DNA from: an uncultured Azohydromonas sp.
GTDB lineage: Bacteria > Pseudomonadota > Gammaproteobacteria > Burkholderiales > Burkholderiaceae_C
DNA: 64,000 nt
Assembly (NCBI RefSeq): GCF_937926365.1
Contig: NZ_CALAOH010000048.1
Location: forward strand, 1-64,000
Reading direction: 5' to 3'
Part shown: positions 46,495 through 54,414 of the stretch, piece by piece
Position numbering within the stretch: position 1 is the stretch's first letter
Layout of the letters: each line of letters begins with the position of its first letter
Program-made: the position numbers and the translations under genes
Notes under the pieces: model-generated
Seen by the model: only the letters and a program-made list of their open reading frames with translations
Databases searched by the model: none
What the model was told of the DNA's origin: nothing

Positions 46495-48553
46495 AGGGCT
46501 GCAGACCGTCCACAACCTGCTGTGCCGCCACGAGGCGGTGCAGTTCCAGCGCGCGGCCAAGGCGGCGGCCGCCGCCGGCGAGCAGCTCCTGGTGGGCTGT
46601 ACGCAGGAGAAGCGCCTGTTCCTGGAGCTCAACGCGCAGACCGAAGGGGCGCTGCCGGCCGAGGAGCAGCCCATCCGCTTCGTCAACCTGCGCGAGAGCG
46701 GCGGCTGGTCACGGGACGCGCGCGGCGCCACGCCCAAGCTCGCCGCGCTCATCGCCGCCGCGCAGCTGCCCGATCCGGACCCGGTGCCCACGGTGAGCTA
46801 CCGCTCGGCCGGGCGGCTGCTGGTGATCGGCGCCGCCGAAGCGGCCGAGCGCGCCGCGGCCATGCTTTCCGACAAGCTCGACGTGAGCCTGCTGCTGAGC
46901 GAGGCGGGCAGCGCGCTGCCGCAGGTGCGCGAGCGCGCGGTGCACGCCGGGCGCGTCACCGGCCTGAGCGGCTGGCTCGGCGCCTTCGAGGTGCGCTGGG
47001 AGAGCGGCAACCCGATCGACCTGGACCTGTGCACCCGCTGCAACGCCTGCGTGGAAGCCTGCCCCGAGGGCGCCATCGGCTTCGACTACCAGGTGGACCT
47101 CTCGCGCTGCGCCGCGCACCGCGCCTGCGTCAAGGCCTGCGCCGTGGCCGGCGCCATCGACTTCCAGCGCGAGCCGGAGCGGCTGTCGGAGACCTTCGAC
47201 CTGGTCCTGGACCTGCGTCCCGCGCCGGCCTTCGTCCAGCACGCCAAGCCCCAGGGCTACTTCCACGTCGGCGCCGATGCCGGGAAGCTGTTCGACGCGG
47301 TGCTGAAGCTGCGCGAGCTCACCGGCGAGTTCGAGAAGCCGAAGTTCTTTCAGTACAAGCAGAAGATCTGCGCCCACAGCCGCAACGAGCGCGTGGGCTG
47401 CGACGCCTGCGTGCAGATCTGCTCCGCGCGCGCCATCGCCAGCGAGGCCTCCACCACGGGCGGCGTCCGCGTCGAGCCGCACCTGTGCGTGGGCTGCGGC
47501 GCCTGCACCACCGTGTGCCCCACCGGCGCGCTGGCCTACGCCTACCCGGACGCGCCCGCCACGGGGCGGCGGCTGCGCGCGCTGCTCACCACCTACGCCC
47601 GCGCCGGCGGGCGCGACGCCGCGCTGCTGCTGCACAGCGAGGGGGCCGGATCGCGGCTGCTGATGGAGCTGGGCCGCGCGGCGCGCACCGACGCGTCCAT
47701 TGACGGCCTGCCCGCGCGCGTGCTGCCGGTGGCGCTCTGGCACACCGCCAGCGTCGGCCTGGAGCTGTGGCTCACGGCCAAGGCGCAGGGCGCCTCGCAG
47801 GTGTTCATCCTGCTGACCGAGGAGGAGGCGCCCGAGTACCGCGCCGCGCTGGCGGAGCAGGCCGAGGTGGCCAACGCGCTGCTGGCCGGGCTGGGCTACG
47901 CCGGCGTGCACGTGCAACTGGTCGAGGCCCGCGACGCGCGCGACCTGGCCGCGCTGGACGCCACGCTGTGTACGGCGGTGCCGGCGACGACGGTGCGCCT
48001 GCCCGCGGCCTACGCGGTGCAGAGTGAAAAACGCGCCACGCTGGAGCTGGCGCTGGAGCACCTGCTGGCGCAGGCGCCGCGGGCGCTGCCGGAGAGCGTG
48101 GCGTTGCCCGCGGCCAGCCCGCTGGGCGGCATCAGCGTGGATACGGGCCGCTGCACGCTGTGCCTGAGCTGCGTGGGCGCCTGCCCTTCGGCCGCGCTGG
48201 CCGACAACCCCGACAAGCCGCAGCTGCGCTTCATCGAGAAGAACTGCGTGCAGTGCGGCCTGTGCGCGAGCACCTGTCCCGAGGACGCCATCGCGCTGCA
48301 GCCGCGGCTGTGGCTGGCGGAGGAAGGCAAGGCCCGCAAGCAGGCCCGCGTGCTCAACGAGGCGCAGCCCTACGCCTGCATCCGCTGTGGCAAACCCTTC
48401 GGCACGCTGCAGGCGGTGGAGGCCATGCTCGGCCGCCTGGCGGGGCACCCGATGTTCCAGGGCGAGGCGCTGCAGCGGCTGAAGATGTGCGGCGACTGCC
48501 GCGTCATCGACATCTATTCCAACCCCAACGAAGCGCGGATCACGGACCTGTGA
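46415..48553 (+). CDS. Polyferredoxin (multi-[4Fe-4S] protein) of the formate dehydrogenase locus
   Basis: A 712-residue protein. Cysteine motifs fall in three groups: CTRCNACVEACP and an adjacent CAAHRACVKAC (residues ~207-245), CDACVQIC with CVGCGACTTVCP (~330-370), and CTLCLSCVGACP with CVQCGLCASTCP (~580-630). A final CIRCG and CGDCR lie near the C-terminus. This gives about six cluster sites. Between them are flavodoxin-like Ala-rich segments. It likely relays electrons or donates clusters for the nearby enzyme. The start ATG 46415 lies inside the DUF3306 gene, so translation may be coupled. It is probably soluble. Confidence 0.9.
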   Translation: MKTLICNCNRTMPLDGPALAKALPQAEGLQTVHNLLCRHEAVQFQRAAKAAAAAGEQLLVGCTQEKRLFLELNAQTEGALPAEEQPIRFVNLRESGGWSRDARGATPKLAALIAAAQLPDPDPVPTVSYRSAGRLLVIGAAEAAERAAAMLSDKLDVSLLLSEAGSALPQVRERAVHAGRVTGLSGWLGAFEVRWESGNPIDLDLCTRCNACVEACPEGAIGFDYQVDLSRCAAHRACVKACAVAGAIDFQREPERLSETFDLVLDLRPAPAFVQHAKPQGYFHVGADAGKLFDAVLKLRELTGEFEKPKFFQYKQKICAHSRNERVGCDACVQICSARAIASEASTTGGVRVEPHLCVGCGACTTVCPTGALAYAYPDAPATGRRLRALLTTYARAGGRDAALLLHSEGAGSRLLMELGRAARTDASIDGLPARVLPVALWHTASVGLELWLTAKAQGASQVFILLTEEEAPEYRAALAEQAEVANALLAGLGYAGVHVQLVEARDARDLAALDATLCTAVPATTVRLPAAYAVQSEKRATLELALEHLLAQAPRALPESVALPAASPLGGISVDTGRCTLCLSCVGACPSAALADNPDKPQLRFIEKNCVQCGLCASTCPEDAIALQPRLWLAEEGKARKQARVLNEAQPYACIRCGKPFGTLQAVEAMLGRLAGHPMFQGEALQRLKMCGDCRVIDIYSNPNEARITDL

Positions 48554-48584
48554 TTCCCATTCCTGCCAATGGCTAAAAAACCCC

Positions 48585-48689
48585 CGTCACACCCGCACAG
48601 GCGGGTGTCCACGCGCTCCGGGCGGCATTCCGGCCAGCGTGGATGCCCGCCTGCGCGGGCATGACGAGGACATGTTTCAGCTGCGAGCC
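48585..48689. repeat. Dispersed palindromic repeat, copy 1
   Basis: Two hairpins in tandem: ACACCCGC/GCGGGTGT-type within CGTCACACCC...CCACG, and ATGCCCGC/GCGGGCAT within CGTGGATGCC...ATGACG. A flank reading GACATGTTTCAGCTGCGA follows. The whole unit reappears inverted at 61601-61728. Such bracketed palindromes (CGTCA...TGACG) are common intergenic repeats in Comamonadaceae. A false reading frame through it extends torD upstream. Confidence 0.85.
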
Positions 48690-48698
48690 ACAAGTCGA

Positions 48699-49331
48699 AT
48701 GAGCGAACAAAACCTTCAGGCCCTGAGCCTGTCCACCATGGACGACGCCGAGGAACTGGCGCGGGCCGAGACCTACGGCGTGCTGGCGCGGCTGTGGTGG
48801 GCGCCGCCGGACGAGGAGCTGTTCAGGCAGTTCGCGGTCGCGGTGACCGAGGCGCCGCAGCCGGGCGGCTTCCTGGAGGCGCCGTGGCAGGCGCTGGTGG
48901 GCGCCATGCGCGCCAGCAGCGTGGCGGCGGCGCGTGAGGAGTACGTGGCGCTGTTCGAGGGCATCGGCAAGCCGGAGGTCTTCCTCTACGGCTCGTACTA
49001 CCTGGCGGGCTTCCTCAACGAACGCCCGCTGGTGGCGCTGCGCGACGACCTCGCGCGCCTGGGCCTGGAGCGCGATCCCTCGCGCGGCGAGACCGAGGAC
49101 CACGTGGCCTGCGTGTTCGAGGTGATGCGCTTCCTCATCGCCGGCGACGACGTGGCGCTGTGCAACCTGGAGCAGCAGCGCCGCTTCTTCCGCGCCCACG
49201 TGCAGCCCTGGGTGGAGAAGCTCTGTGAGGCGGTGCAGGCGCAGCCGCGGGCCAGGCTCTACGCCGCGCTGGCGGGTTTCACCGCCGCCTTCATGCAGGT
49301 CGAGACCCAGGCCTTCGACTTGATCGAGTAG
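48699..49331 (+). CDS. TorD/DmsD-family molybdoenzyme chaperone
   Basis: A 210-residue helical protein with the TorD-fold pattern ETYGVLARLWWAPPDEELFRQF, then LVGAMRASSVAAAREEYVALFEGIGKPEVFLYGSYYLAGFLNERPL and a later ETEDHVACVFEVMRFL with the E-x-DH motif. It should bind the TAT signal of the formate dehydrogenase catalytic subunit until cofactor loading is complete. I start at ATG 48699; twenty upstream codons in frame come from the repeat. Its natural partners, the TAT protein and fdhA, lie 12 kb away. Confidence 0.88.
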   Translation: MSEQNLQALSLSTMDDAEELARAETYGVLARLWWAPPDEELFRQFAVAVTEAPQPGGFLEAPWQALVGAMRASSVAAAREEYVALFEGIGKPEVFLYGSYYLAGFLNERPLVALRDDLARLGLERDPSRGETEDHVACVFEVMRFLIAGDDVALCNLEQQRRFFRAHVQPWVEKLCEAVQAQPRARLYAALAGFTAAFMQVETQAFDLIE

Positions 49332-49346
49332 GGCCGGGGCAGGGGT

Positions 49347-49802
49347 TCAGCAGGCGCAGTCGGCCGCTTCTTCGACGCGGTGGCCGGGTTGCGGGCGGTG
49401 TACGGGGGCGCCGGTATGTCGGCCGTACCGGGGCCTTTCCCGCAGGTACTGCTCAATGGCCTCCGTCGCGGTGGGGGAGATGGAGGTGAAGCGCATGCCC
49501 ACCATGAAGCCGTTCTCCTTGCCGCTGAACATGATGTTCATGACCTGGGCCCGTGCCATGACGGTGTAGGCCCCGTCCGGGCCACCGGGCAGGCCGAGCC
49601 GGATGTTGCACACCGACTGCAACGGCAGGTTGGCCGGCACCAGCAGCCGCAAGCCGCCGACGCTGATGTCCACCGCGCGGGCTTCGACGATGCGGCGGCC
49701 CGGAAGCATCACGTGCACGGTGCAGACGAGGCGCCCGCGCGCATGCTCGCGGAACTCGCGCAAGGGCGCCTTGTGGTCCTTGTTGCTGATAAAGCCATTC
49801 AT
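49347..49802 (-). CDS. PilZ-domain protein 1
   Basis: A 151-residue protein that is mostly one PilZ domain. The c-di-GMP-binding residues are all present: FREHAR (RxxxR, residues ~18-22) and DISVGG (D-x-S-x-x-G). A Cys/Asp-rich tail (PGHRVEEAADCAC) is distinctive. It should act in the cytosol as a c-di-GMP effector. ATG 49800-49802 is chosen. It converges on torD, 15 bases apart, and lies beside a PilZ paralogue. Confidence 0.85.
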   Translation of the reverse strand: MNGFISNKDHKAPLREFREHARGRLVCTVHVMLPGRRIVEARAVDISVGGLRLLVPANLPLQSVCNIRLGLPGGPDGAYTVMARAQVMNIMFSGKENGFMVGMRFTSISPTATEAIEQYLRERPRYGRHTGAPVHRPQPGHRVEEAADCAC

Positions 49803-49911
49803 CTCAAAACCGTTCCTGACACTCGACCCTCGCGCGCCTGCACGCATTGTTGCTTCCGCGTGCCTGTCATGCGCTCCGCTGGCCGTGAACGGTGCCGCAC
49901 TGGAGGCCGGT

Positions 49912-50418
49912 TCAGTGCTTGCGGATCAGCGGGTCGGACGCGGCCAGGCCGTCGTGACCGTGGCCGGCGTCGTCGGCGCGGTTGCGCGGGCGGCCGGGCT
50001 GGGGGTGGCGGTGGATGTCGCGTGCCTGCAGGTAGCGCAGCAGGGCGGCACGCGAGGCGGAGGGAAAGGTGGTGAAGCGCAGGCCGGCCAGGAAGCCGTG
50101 CACGCGGCCGCTGCACACGATGCTGGTCACCTGCGCCCGGGCCGTGATCACCTTGGCGCCCATGGGAATGGCCGGGATGGTGAGCGACAGCGCGCACTCG
50201 CCGTGCAGCGGCAGGCTCTCCGGCAGCACCAGCTGCATGCCGCCCAGGCTGATGTCCAGGGTCCGTCCCCGCAGGACGCGCTGGTCGGACAGCGTGAGCT
50301 GCACGGTGGTGGCGAAGCGCTCGCGCACGTGCCGGCGCAGCGCGGTGTTCGAGGAACCGGCGGGCTGTTGATGGCGAACGGGCATGGCAGGCAAAGCAGC
50401 GGATGAGGTAATCCGCAT
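49912..50418 (-). CDS. PilZ-domain protein 2
   Basis: A 168-residue protein with a PilZ domain. RRHVRERF gives the RxxxR motif and TLDISLGGMQL the DxSxxG motif, so it should bind c-di-GMP. The C-terminal tail is Arg/His/Asp-rich and not conserved with paralogue 1. Both proteins share the strand order and the RFTxxP-like end of the domain (LRFTTFPSASRAALLRYL vs MRFTSISPTATEAIEQYL). An alternative start is ATG 50385. No diguanylate cyclase gene is nearby. Confidence 0.82.
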   Translation of the reverse strand: MRITSSAALPAMPVRHQQPAGSSNTALRRHVRERFATTVQLTLSDQRVLRGRTLDISLGGMQLVLPESLPLHGECALSLTIPAIPMGAKVITARAQVTSIVCSGRVHGFLAGLRFTTFPSASRAALLRYLQARDIHRHPQPGRPRNRADDAGHGHDGLAASDPLIRKH

Positions 50419-50444
50419 TGTTTGGCCACAGTCGCCACCAGTTG

Positions 50445-51815
50445 TTACATGACCGCTTCCAACCCCCGTGCCTGGGCGCCACCTTCGCGGGCGAGCTGGT
50501 CGAGCGTGAGCGTCACCAGCGCGCGCATGCCCACGGCCAGGGCCTTCTCGTCGAAGTCGAAGCCGGCCGAGTGGTTGGGCGCGGCCGTGGCGGCCGTCTT
50601 GCCTTCGGGCATGGCGCCGAGGATGAAATAGAAGCCCGGCACCACCTTCTGGAACTCGGAGAAGTCCTCCGAGGCGCTCAGGCGCGGCAGCGGCACCACC
50701 TTGCCCCCCGTGGCGCGGCGCAGCGAGGGCAGGGCGCTTTCCACCAGCTGGGGCGGGTTGTGGGTCACGGCGTAGGCGGTGGGACCGAACTGCACGCTGG
50801 CCTTGGCGCCGGCGGCCGAGGCGATGGCCTCGACCGTGCGCGCGATGCGGCGCTTGGCATCGGCGCGCATGTCCTCGTCGAAGGTGCGCAGCGTGCCGGC
50901 CATCTCCACCGACTCCGGGATGACGTTGTCGCGGTTGCCGCCGTGGATGGAGCCGATCGTGAGCACCGCGGGCTCCCGCGTGATGTCGAGCTGGCGGCTG
51001 ACGATGGTCTGCAGCGAGGTGACGATCTGCGCTGCCACGGGGATCGGGTCCACGCCGTTCCAGGGCATGCCGCCATGCGCGGACGTGCCCTTGACGCTGA
51101 TGCGCATCGAGTCGGCGCCGGCCATCAGCACCCCGCTGCGCCAGCCCACGGCGCCCACGGGCAGGCTGGGCGCGATGTGCAGCCCGAAGATCGCATCCAC
51201 CTTCGGGTTGTCGAGCACGCCCTGCTCGACCATGGCCTTGGCCCCCCAGCTGGCGCCGGCGGCCGGCTGGTCCTCGGGGATGCCTTCCTCGGCGCCCTGG
51301 AAGATGAACTTCACGCTGCCGCGCAGCCGCTCCTTCATGCGGCTCAGGATCTCGGCCGTGCCCATGAGCAGCGCCGTGTGGCCGTCGTGGCCGCAGGCGT
51401 GCGCCACCGGCACCAGCTGGCCCTGGTGGCGGCCCTTGGCGCGCGAGGCGAAGGGCAGCCCCGTGGCCTCCTCCACGGGCAGCGCGTCCATGTCGGCGCG
51501 CAGCGCCACCACGCGCCCGGGCTGGGCGCCCTTGAGCAGCGCGACCACGCCGTGCCCGCCCACGCCGGTGCGCACCTCCAGGCCCAGCGCGCGCAGGTGC
51601 TGCGCCACCAGGCGCGCGGTGCGCGCCTCCTGCCCGGAGAGCTCGGGCTGGCTGTGGATGTCGCGCCGCCAGGCCACGGCCTTGGGCTGGACCTGGTCGA
51701 TGAGCGCCTGCAGCGCCTGGGCCTCGGCGCCGTCCTGGGCGCTCGCGGCGCCGCACAGCAGCCAGGCCAGCAGTGCCGGCAGCGCGCGCCGGGCAAGGGA
51801 AAGGGATCGCAGCAT
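50445..51815 (-). CDS. Secreted M20-family amidohydrolase (N-acyl amino-acid hydrolase-like)
   Basis: A 456-residue metallohydrolase. A Sec signal peptide (ALLAWLLCGAASAQ, cut after ASA) sends it to the periplasm. The zinc/manganese site has HACGHDGHTALLMG, the general-base Glu is in QGAEEGIPED, and SAHGGMPWNG is in the lid domain. M20 peptidases of this clade split N-acyl amino acids (hippurate, N-acetyl or auxin conjugates). Here it lies 68 bases downstream of the GlxA regulator on the same strand. The GNAT acetyltransferase is just beyond that, which suggests an acetylation/deacetylation pair. Confidence 0.9.
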   Translation of the reverse strand: MLRSLSLARRALPALLAWLLCGAASAQDGAEAQALQALIDQVQPKAVAWRRDIHSQPELSGQEARTARLVAQHLRALGLEVRTGVGGHGVVALLKGAQPGRVVALRADMDALPVEEATGLPFASRAKGRHQGQLVPVAHACGHDGHTALLMGTAEILSRMKERLRGSVKFIFQGAEEGIPEDQPAAGASWGAKAMVEQGVLDNPKVDAIFGLHIAPSLPVGAVGWRSGVLMAGADSMRISVKGTSAHGGMPWNGVDPIPVAAQIVTSLQTIVSRQLDITREPAVLTIGSIHGGNRDNVIPESVEMAGTLRTFDEDMRADAKRRIARTVEAIASAAGAKASVQFGPTAYAVTHNPPQLVESALPSLRRATGGKVVPLPRLSASEDFSEFQKVVPGFYFILGAMPEGKTAATAAPNHSAGFDFDEKALAVGMRALVTLTLDQLAREGGAQARGLEAVM

Positions 51816-51883
51816 GGGGAAAGCGGAGAGGCGTTTTTTGTTCGTGCCGGCGCGCCGCCGCGCATGGCTGCGGCGGCCCGGGC

Positions 51884-52864
51884 TCATTCCATTTCCGGCT
51901 GCCGGCTCACCTGGCGCAATTGCGAGGGCGGCATGCTTTCGCATTTGTTCCAGTTGGAGCGGAAGGCCTGCATGCTGCTGAAACCGCAGCGCTCGGCAAT
52001 GCGCTCCAGCGTGAGCGTGGAGCCGGTGATGAGCCGCCGCGCCAGGTCCATGCGCAATTCCATCTGGTAGCGCTTCATGGTGATGCCCGTCTCGGCCTTG
52101 AAAATGCGGGCCAGGTGGCGGCTGCTGAAGCCGGATTTTCGCGCCAAGGCCTCGCAGGTCCAGGCACGGGACAAGTTGTTGGAAATCTCGTCCTGCATGG
52201 TGTGGACGAGTTGGTTGCCGTGGGCGCGGTAGCGGAATTTCACGGCCAGTTCCGGGTCGTTGCTGAAGCGGCGGAAATGCACCACGTTTTCGCGAGCGAC
52301 CTGGATCGCCACGTGGTCGCCGAAGGACTGCGCGATCAATTGCAACGCCAGGTCGATGCCCGAGGCCACGCCGGCGGAGGTCCAGAGTTTGCCGTCATGC
52401 ACGCAGATACGGTTGTCCACCACCTGCGCCGCCGGATGCAGGCGCCGCAACTGTTGCATGAACTGGTGGTGTGTGGTGCACAGGCGCCCATCCAGCAAAC
52501 CAGCCTGGCCCAATAAGAAGGTGCCGGTGCAGATACCGGCCACGCAAGGCGGATCCTTTTGGTTCATTACTTGGTTCTTGAGCCAGGTGGCCGTATCGAA
52601 CCAGGCGTGCGAGGACATGAGCTCGGTGTCGAGCTTGCTGCCGATCACAAAAACAACGTCCTCCGCATCAAGTTCCTCGGGCAGCGGCGCCAGTTGGCCC
52701 AGCATCACCCGCTGGAATGCTTTCACGTCGGTTTGCGGGCCGATGCAATGGATTCCGAGGCCGGATATGCCCAGCTCGGCCAACGTCGTGATGATTTGCA
52801 GCGGGCCGGCCAGGTCGAGCATGTGCACGTTGGGCAGCACCAGAAAGAAAGCCCTATTCATCAT
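51884..52864 (-). CDS. GlxA-family transcriptional regulator (DJ-1/PfpI + AraC)
   Basis: A 326-residue regulator. The N-terminal DJ-1/PfpI domain (residues ~1-185) starts RAFFLVLPNVHMLDLAGPLQI and has its nucleophile-elbow Cys in VAGICTGTFLLGQAGLL. The C-terminal AraC domain (~215-326) has two HTHs: TCEALARKSGFSSRHLARIF and TLERIAERCGFSSMQAFRSNW. GlxA relatives control amino-acid and osmolyte catabolism, often sensing a small molecule. It is divergent from the GNAT gene with a 220-base AT-rich gap, and is probably the switch for both gene sets. Confidence 0.9.
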   Translation of the reverse strand: MMNRAFFLVLPNVHMLDLAGPLQIITTLAELGISGLGIHCIGPQTDVKAFQRVMLGQLAPLPEELDAEDVVFVIGSKLDTELMSSHAWFDTATWLKNQVMNQKDPPCVAGICTGTFLLGQAGLLDGRLCTTHHQFMQQLRRLHPAAQVVDNRICVHDGKLWTSAGVASGIDLALQLIAQSFGDHVAIQVARENVVHFRRFSNDPELAVKFRYRAHGNQLVHTMQDEISNNLSRAWTCEALARKSGFSSRHLARIFKAETGITMKRYQMELRMDLARRLITGSTLTLERIAERCGFSSMQAFRSNWNKCESMPPSQLRQVSRQPEME

Positions 52865-53084
52865 CCACTGCCTCCATTGCGTCCGCCGCTGCAAGCCGGC
52901 TCAATGGGAATGTCATCTTTATTGCCTTCCTAGGTGGGTTAACGGATTTTTACATGGGGAAGGCCCGTGGTGTGCGCTCCTGTTTTCGAATGTCCGTTTT
53001 TTTGTCATCCGTGGCTGGATACTTGCTATTTGGTGCTTGATCCCCTTGTTAGTATCGGTAACCGAAATTTATACGAGACCGTTG
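52865..53084. promoter_or_regulatory. AT-rich divergent control region between GlxA regulator and GNAT operon
   Basis: These 220 bases are clearly AT-richer than the surroundings, with T-runs at 52950-53007. A 9-bp palindrome CGGTAACCG lies at 53056-53064, twenty bases ahead of the GNAT ATG. It could be a regulator half-site or operator. I cannot assign a -35/-10 pair with confidence. Confidence 0.4.
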
Positions 53085-53636
53085 ATGGACTCTGACGTGA
53101 AATATGGTTGGATATCCGGTCTGGTTGCTTCCGACGGCCATGCGATTATCGGCCTGATCGATGAGGCGGTGGCTGACGAGGGGACGCTGGGTTATGCGGC
53201 ACCCATGAGCGTGGCGGAAGCGGATGCTTATGTCCGGAGCCTGAATCTTCGCCTGGCCTCGGGCGATTGCCATGTTTTCCTGGTGCGCGTGGGCGGTGAG
53301 CCGGCTTTCATGGCGATATTGAGCGTCACGGGCATGCACAACTGCCGCCACCGCGCCGAGATCAGCAAGGGTATTGCGGCACCCCGGTTTCGTGGCCGGG
53401 GGCTGGTGGATCTGGCGTTCAGGGAAATCGTCAAGCGTGCCGAGATGCTTGGCGTGGAGCAATTGGTGCTGGACGTGCGCGAAGGCACACGCGCCCACCG
53501 GTTGTGGCAGCGATATGGTTTCCAGACCTACGGTGTGCTGGAGGACTATGCCCGCTTCGGCGGAGTCAGTCATCGCGGCCATTTCATGGTGCAAACCACC
53601 GCCGCACTGCGGGCGCGCGTGTTTCCGCAAGGCTGA
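53085..53636 (+). CDS. GNAT-family N-acetyltransferase
   Basis: A 183-residue acetyltransferase. The acetyl-CoA motif A is ISKGIAAPRFRGRGLVDLAF (Arg-x-x-Gly-x-Gly type), followed by LVLDVREGTRAHRLWQRYGF, the motif B strand-helix that ends in the YGF typical of GNATs. It would acetylate an amine, possibly the amino group of an amino acid. Base composition is less GC-rich than its neighbours. It is the first gene of a plus-strand run with the diiron protein, MFS and PLP enzyme genes. Confidence 0.85.
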   Translation: MDSDVKYGWISGLVASDGHAIIGLIDEAVADEGTLGYAAPMSVAEADAYVRSLNLRLASGDCHVFLVRVGGEPAFMAILSVTGMHNCRHRAEISKGIAAPRFRGRGLVDLAFREIVKRAEMLGVEQLVLDVREGTRAHRLWQRYGFQTYGVLEDYARFGGVSHRGHFMVQTTAALRARVFPQG

Positions 53637-53659
53637 CCGTTCCCACAAGGAGTATGAGC

Positions 53660-54403
53660 ATGATGGACAAGAAGGTTTTCAAGGAAGCGCTGCGGGAAGA
53701 GCTGCATCGCCACCTGACGCTGTCGCATCCTATTTTCAAGCTGCTGTTCGATGATTTGAACCCGGACCTGGACCTGCTGCGCAAGGTGGCGCTGCAGGGT
53801 TATCAGTTGACCAAGTATTTCCTGGGCTACATCGACCACCTGTATTTCCACTGCCCGTTGCCCAAGTACAAGACGGCGCTGCTGTACAACCTGTGGGAGG
53901 AGCAGACCGGGCGGTTGTCGAAGACCGACAACCACGAGGCGCTGATGCGGAATTTCATCCGCGCCCTGGGTGTGTCGGACGAGGAGCGCGACGCGGTGCA
54001 GCCGCTGCCGGCCACGCGCGAGCTCATCGAGTACCGCCTGGCGGCGGTGCGCGACCCGGCGCGCTACCACGTCGGCGCCGCGGCCGTGATGATCGCCAGC
54101 GAGGGCCAGAACCTCGAAACCTCCGACGGCGAGCCGCGCCACGAGCTGCTGGCGCGCGCCTACGGCCTGCGCGCCGAGGACCTGCTGTTCTTCTCCGTGC
54201 ACCAGCAGGAGGACGTGGGGCACGTGGAGCAGGGCCTGGACCTGGTGTCCGAGCTTTGCGGCACCGAGCGGATGCAGCGCGAGGCGCTGGAGGCCGTGGG
54301 CCGCACCTGCGGGCTGTTCTACGCGATGTACGAGAACATGTTCCGCGAGTACTGCGGCGGTGGCTCGGCTGCCGTGCGCGAGCCCGTGGCCGCCCTGGCC
54401 TGA
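53660..54403 (+). CDS. Heme-oxygenase-fold diiron protein (iron-containing redox enzyme, TenA/CADD-like)
   Basis: A 247-residue all-helical protein. The full diiron ligand set of the HDO family is visible: Glu in NLWEEQTGRL (E80/E81), His in NHEALMR (H92), Glu in IASEGQ (E148), and H181, D185, H188 in VHQQEDVGHVE. HDOs use O2 for unusual chemistry: alkene formation (UndA), amino-acid C-C cleavage (BesC), N-oxygenation (SznF) or self-sacrifice to make para-aminobenzoate (CADD). I choose the ATG at 53660, seven bases after AAGGAG; the ATG at 53654 is too close to it. The start is early in the AT-richer patch. MFS and PLP genes follow. Confidence 0.86.
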   Translation: MMDKKVFKEALREELHRHLTLSHPIFKLLFDDLNPDLDLLRKVALQGYQLTKYFLGYIDHLYFHCPLPKYKTALLYNLWEEQTGRLSKTDNHEALMRNFIRALGVSDEERDAVQPLPATRELIEYRLAAVRDPARYHVGAAAVMIASEGQNLETSDGEPRHELLARAYGLRAEDLLFFSVHQQEDVGHVEQGLDLVSELCGTERMQREALEAVGRTCGLFYAMYENMFREYCGGGSAAVREPVAALA

Positions 54404-54414
54404 CGGGAGCGGAC

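Noticed and set aside
48639..48698. Longer start for torD (MDARLRGHDEDMFQ...)
   Set aside because: The extra residues are a translation of the dispersed repeat; the true N-terminus begins MSEQNLQ.
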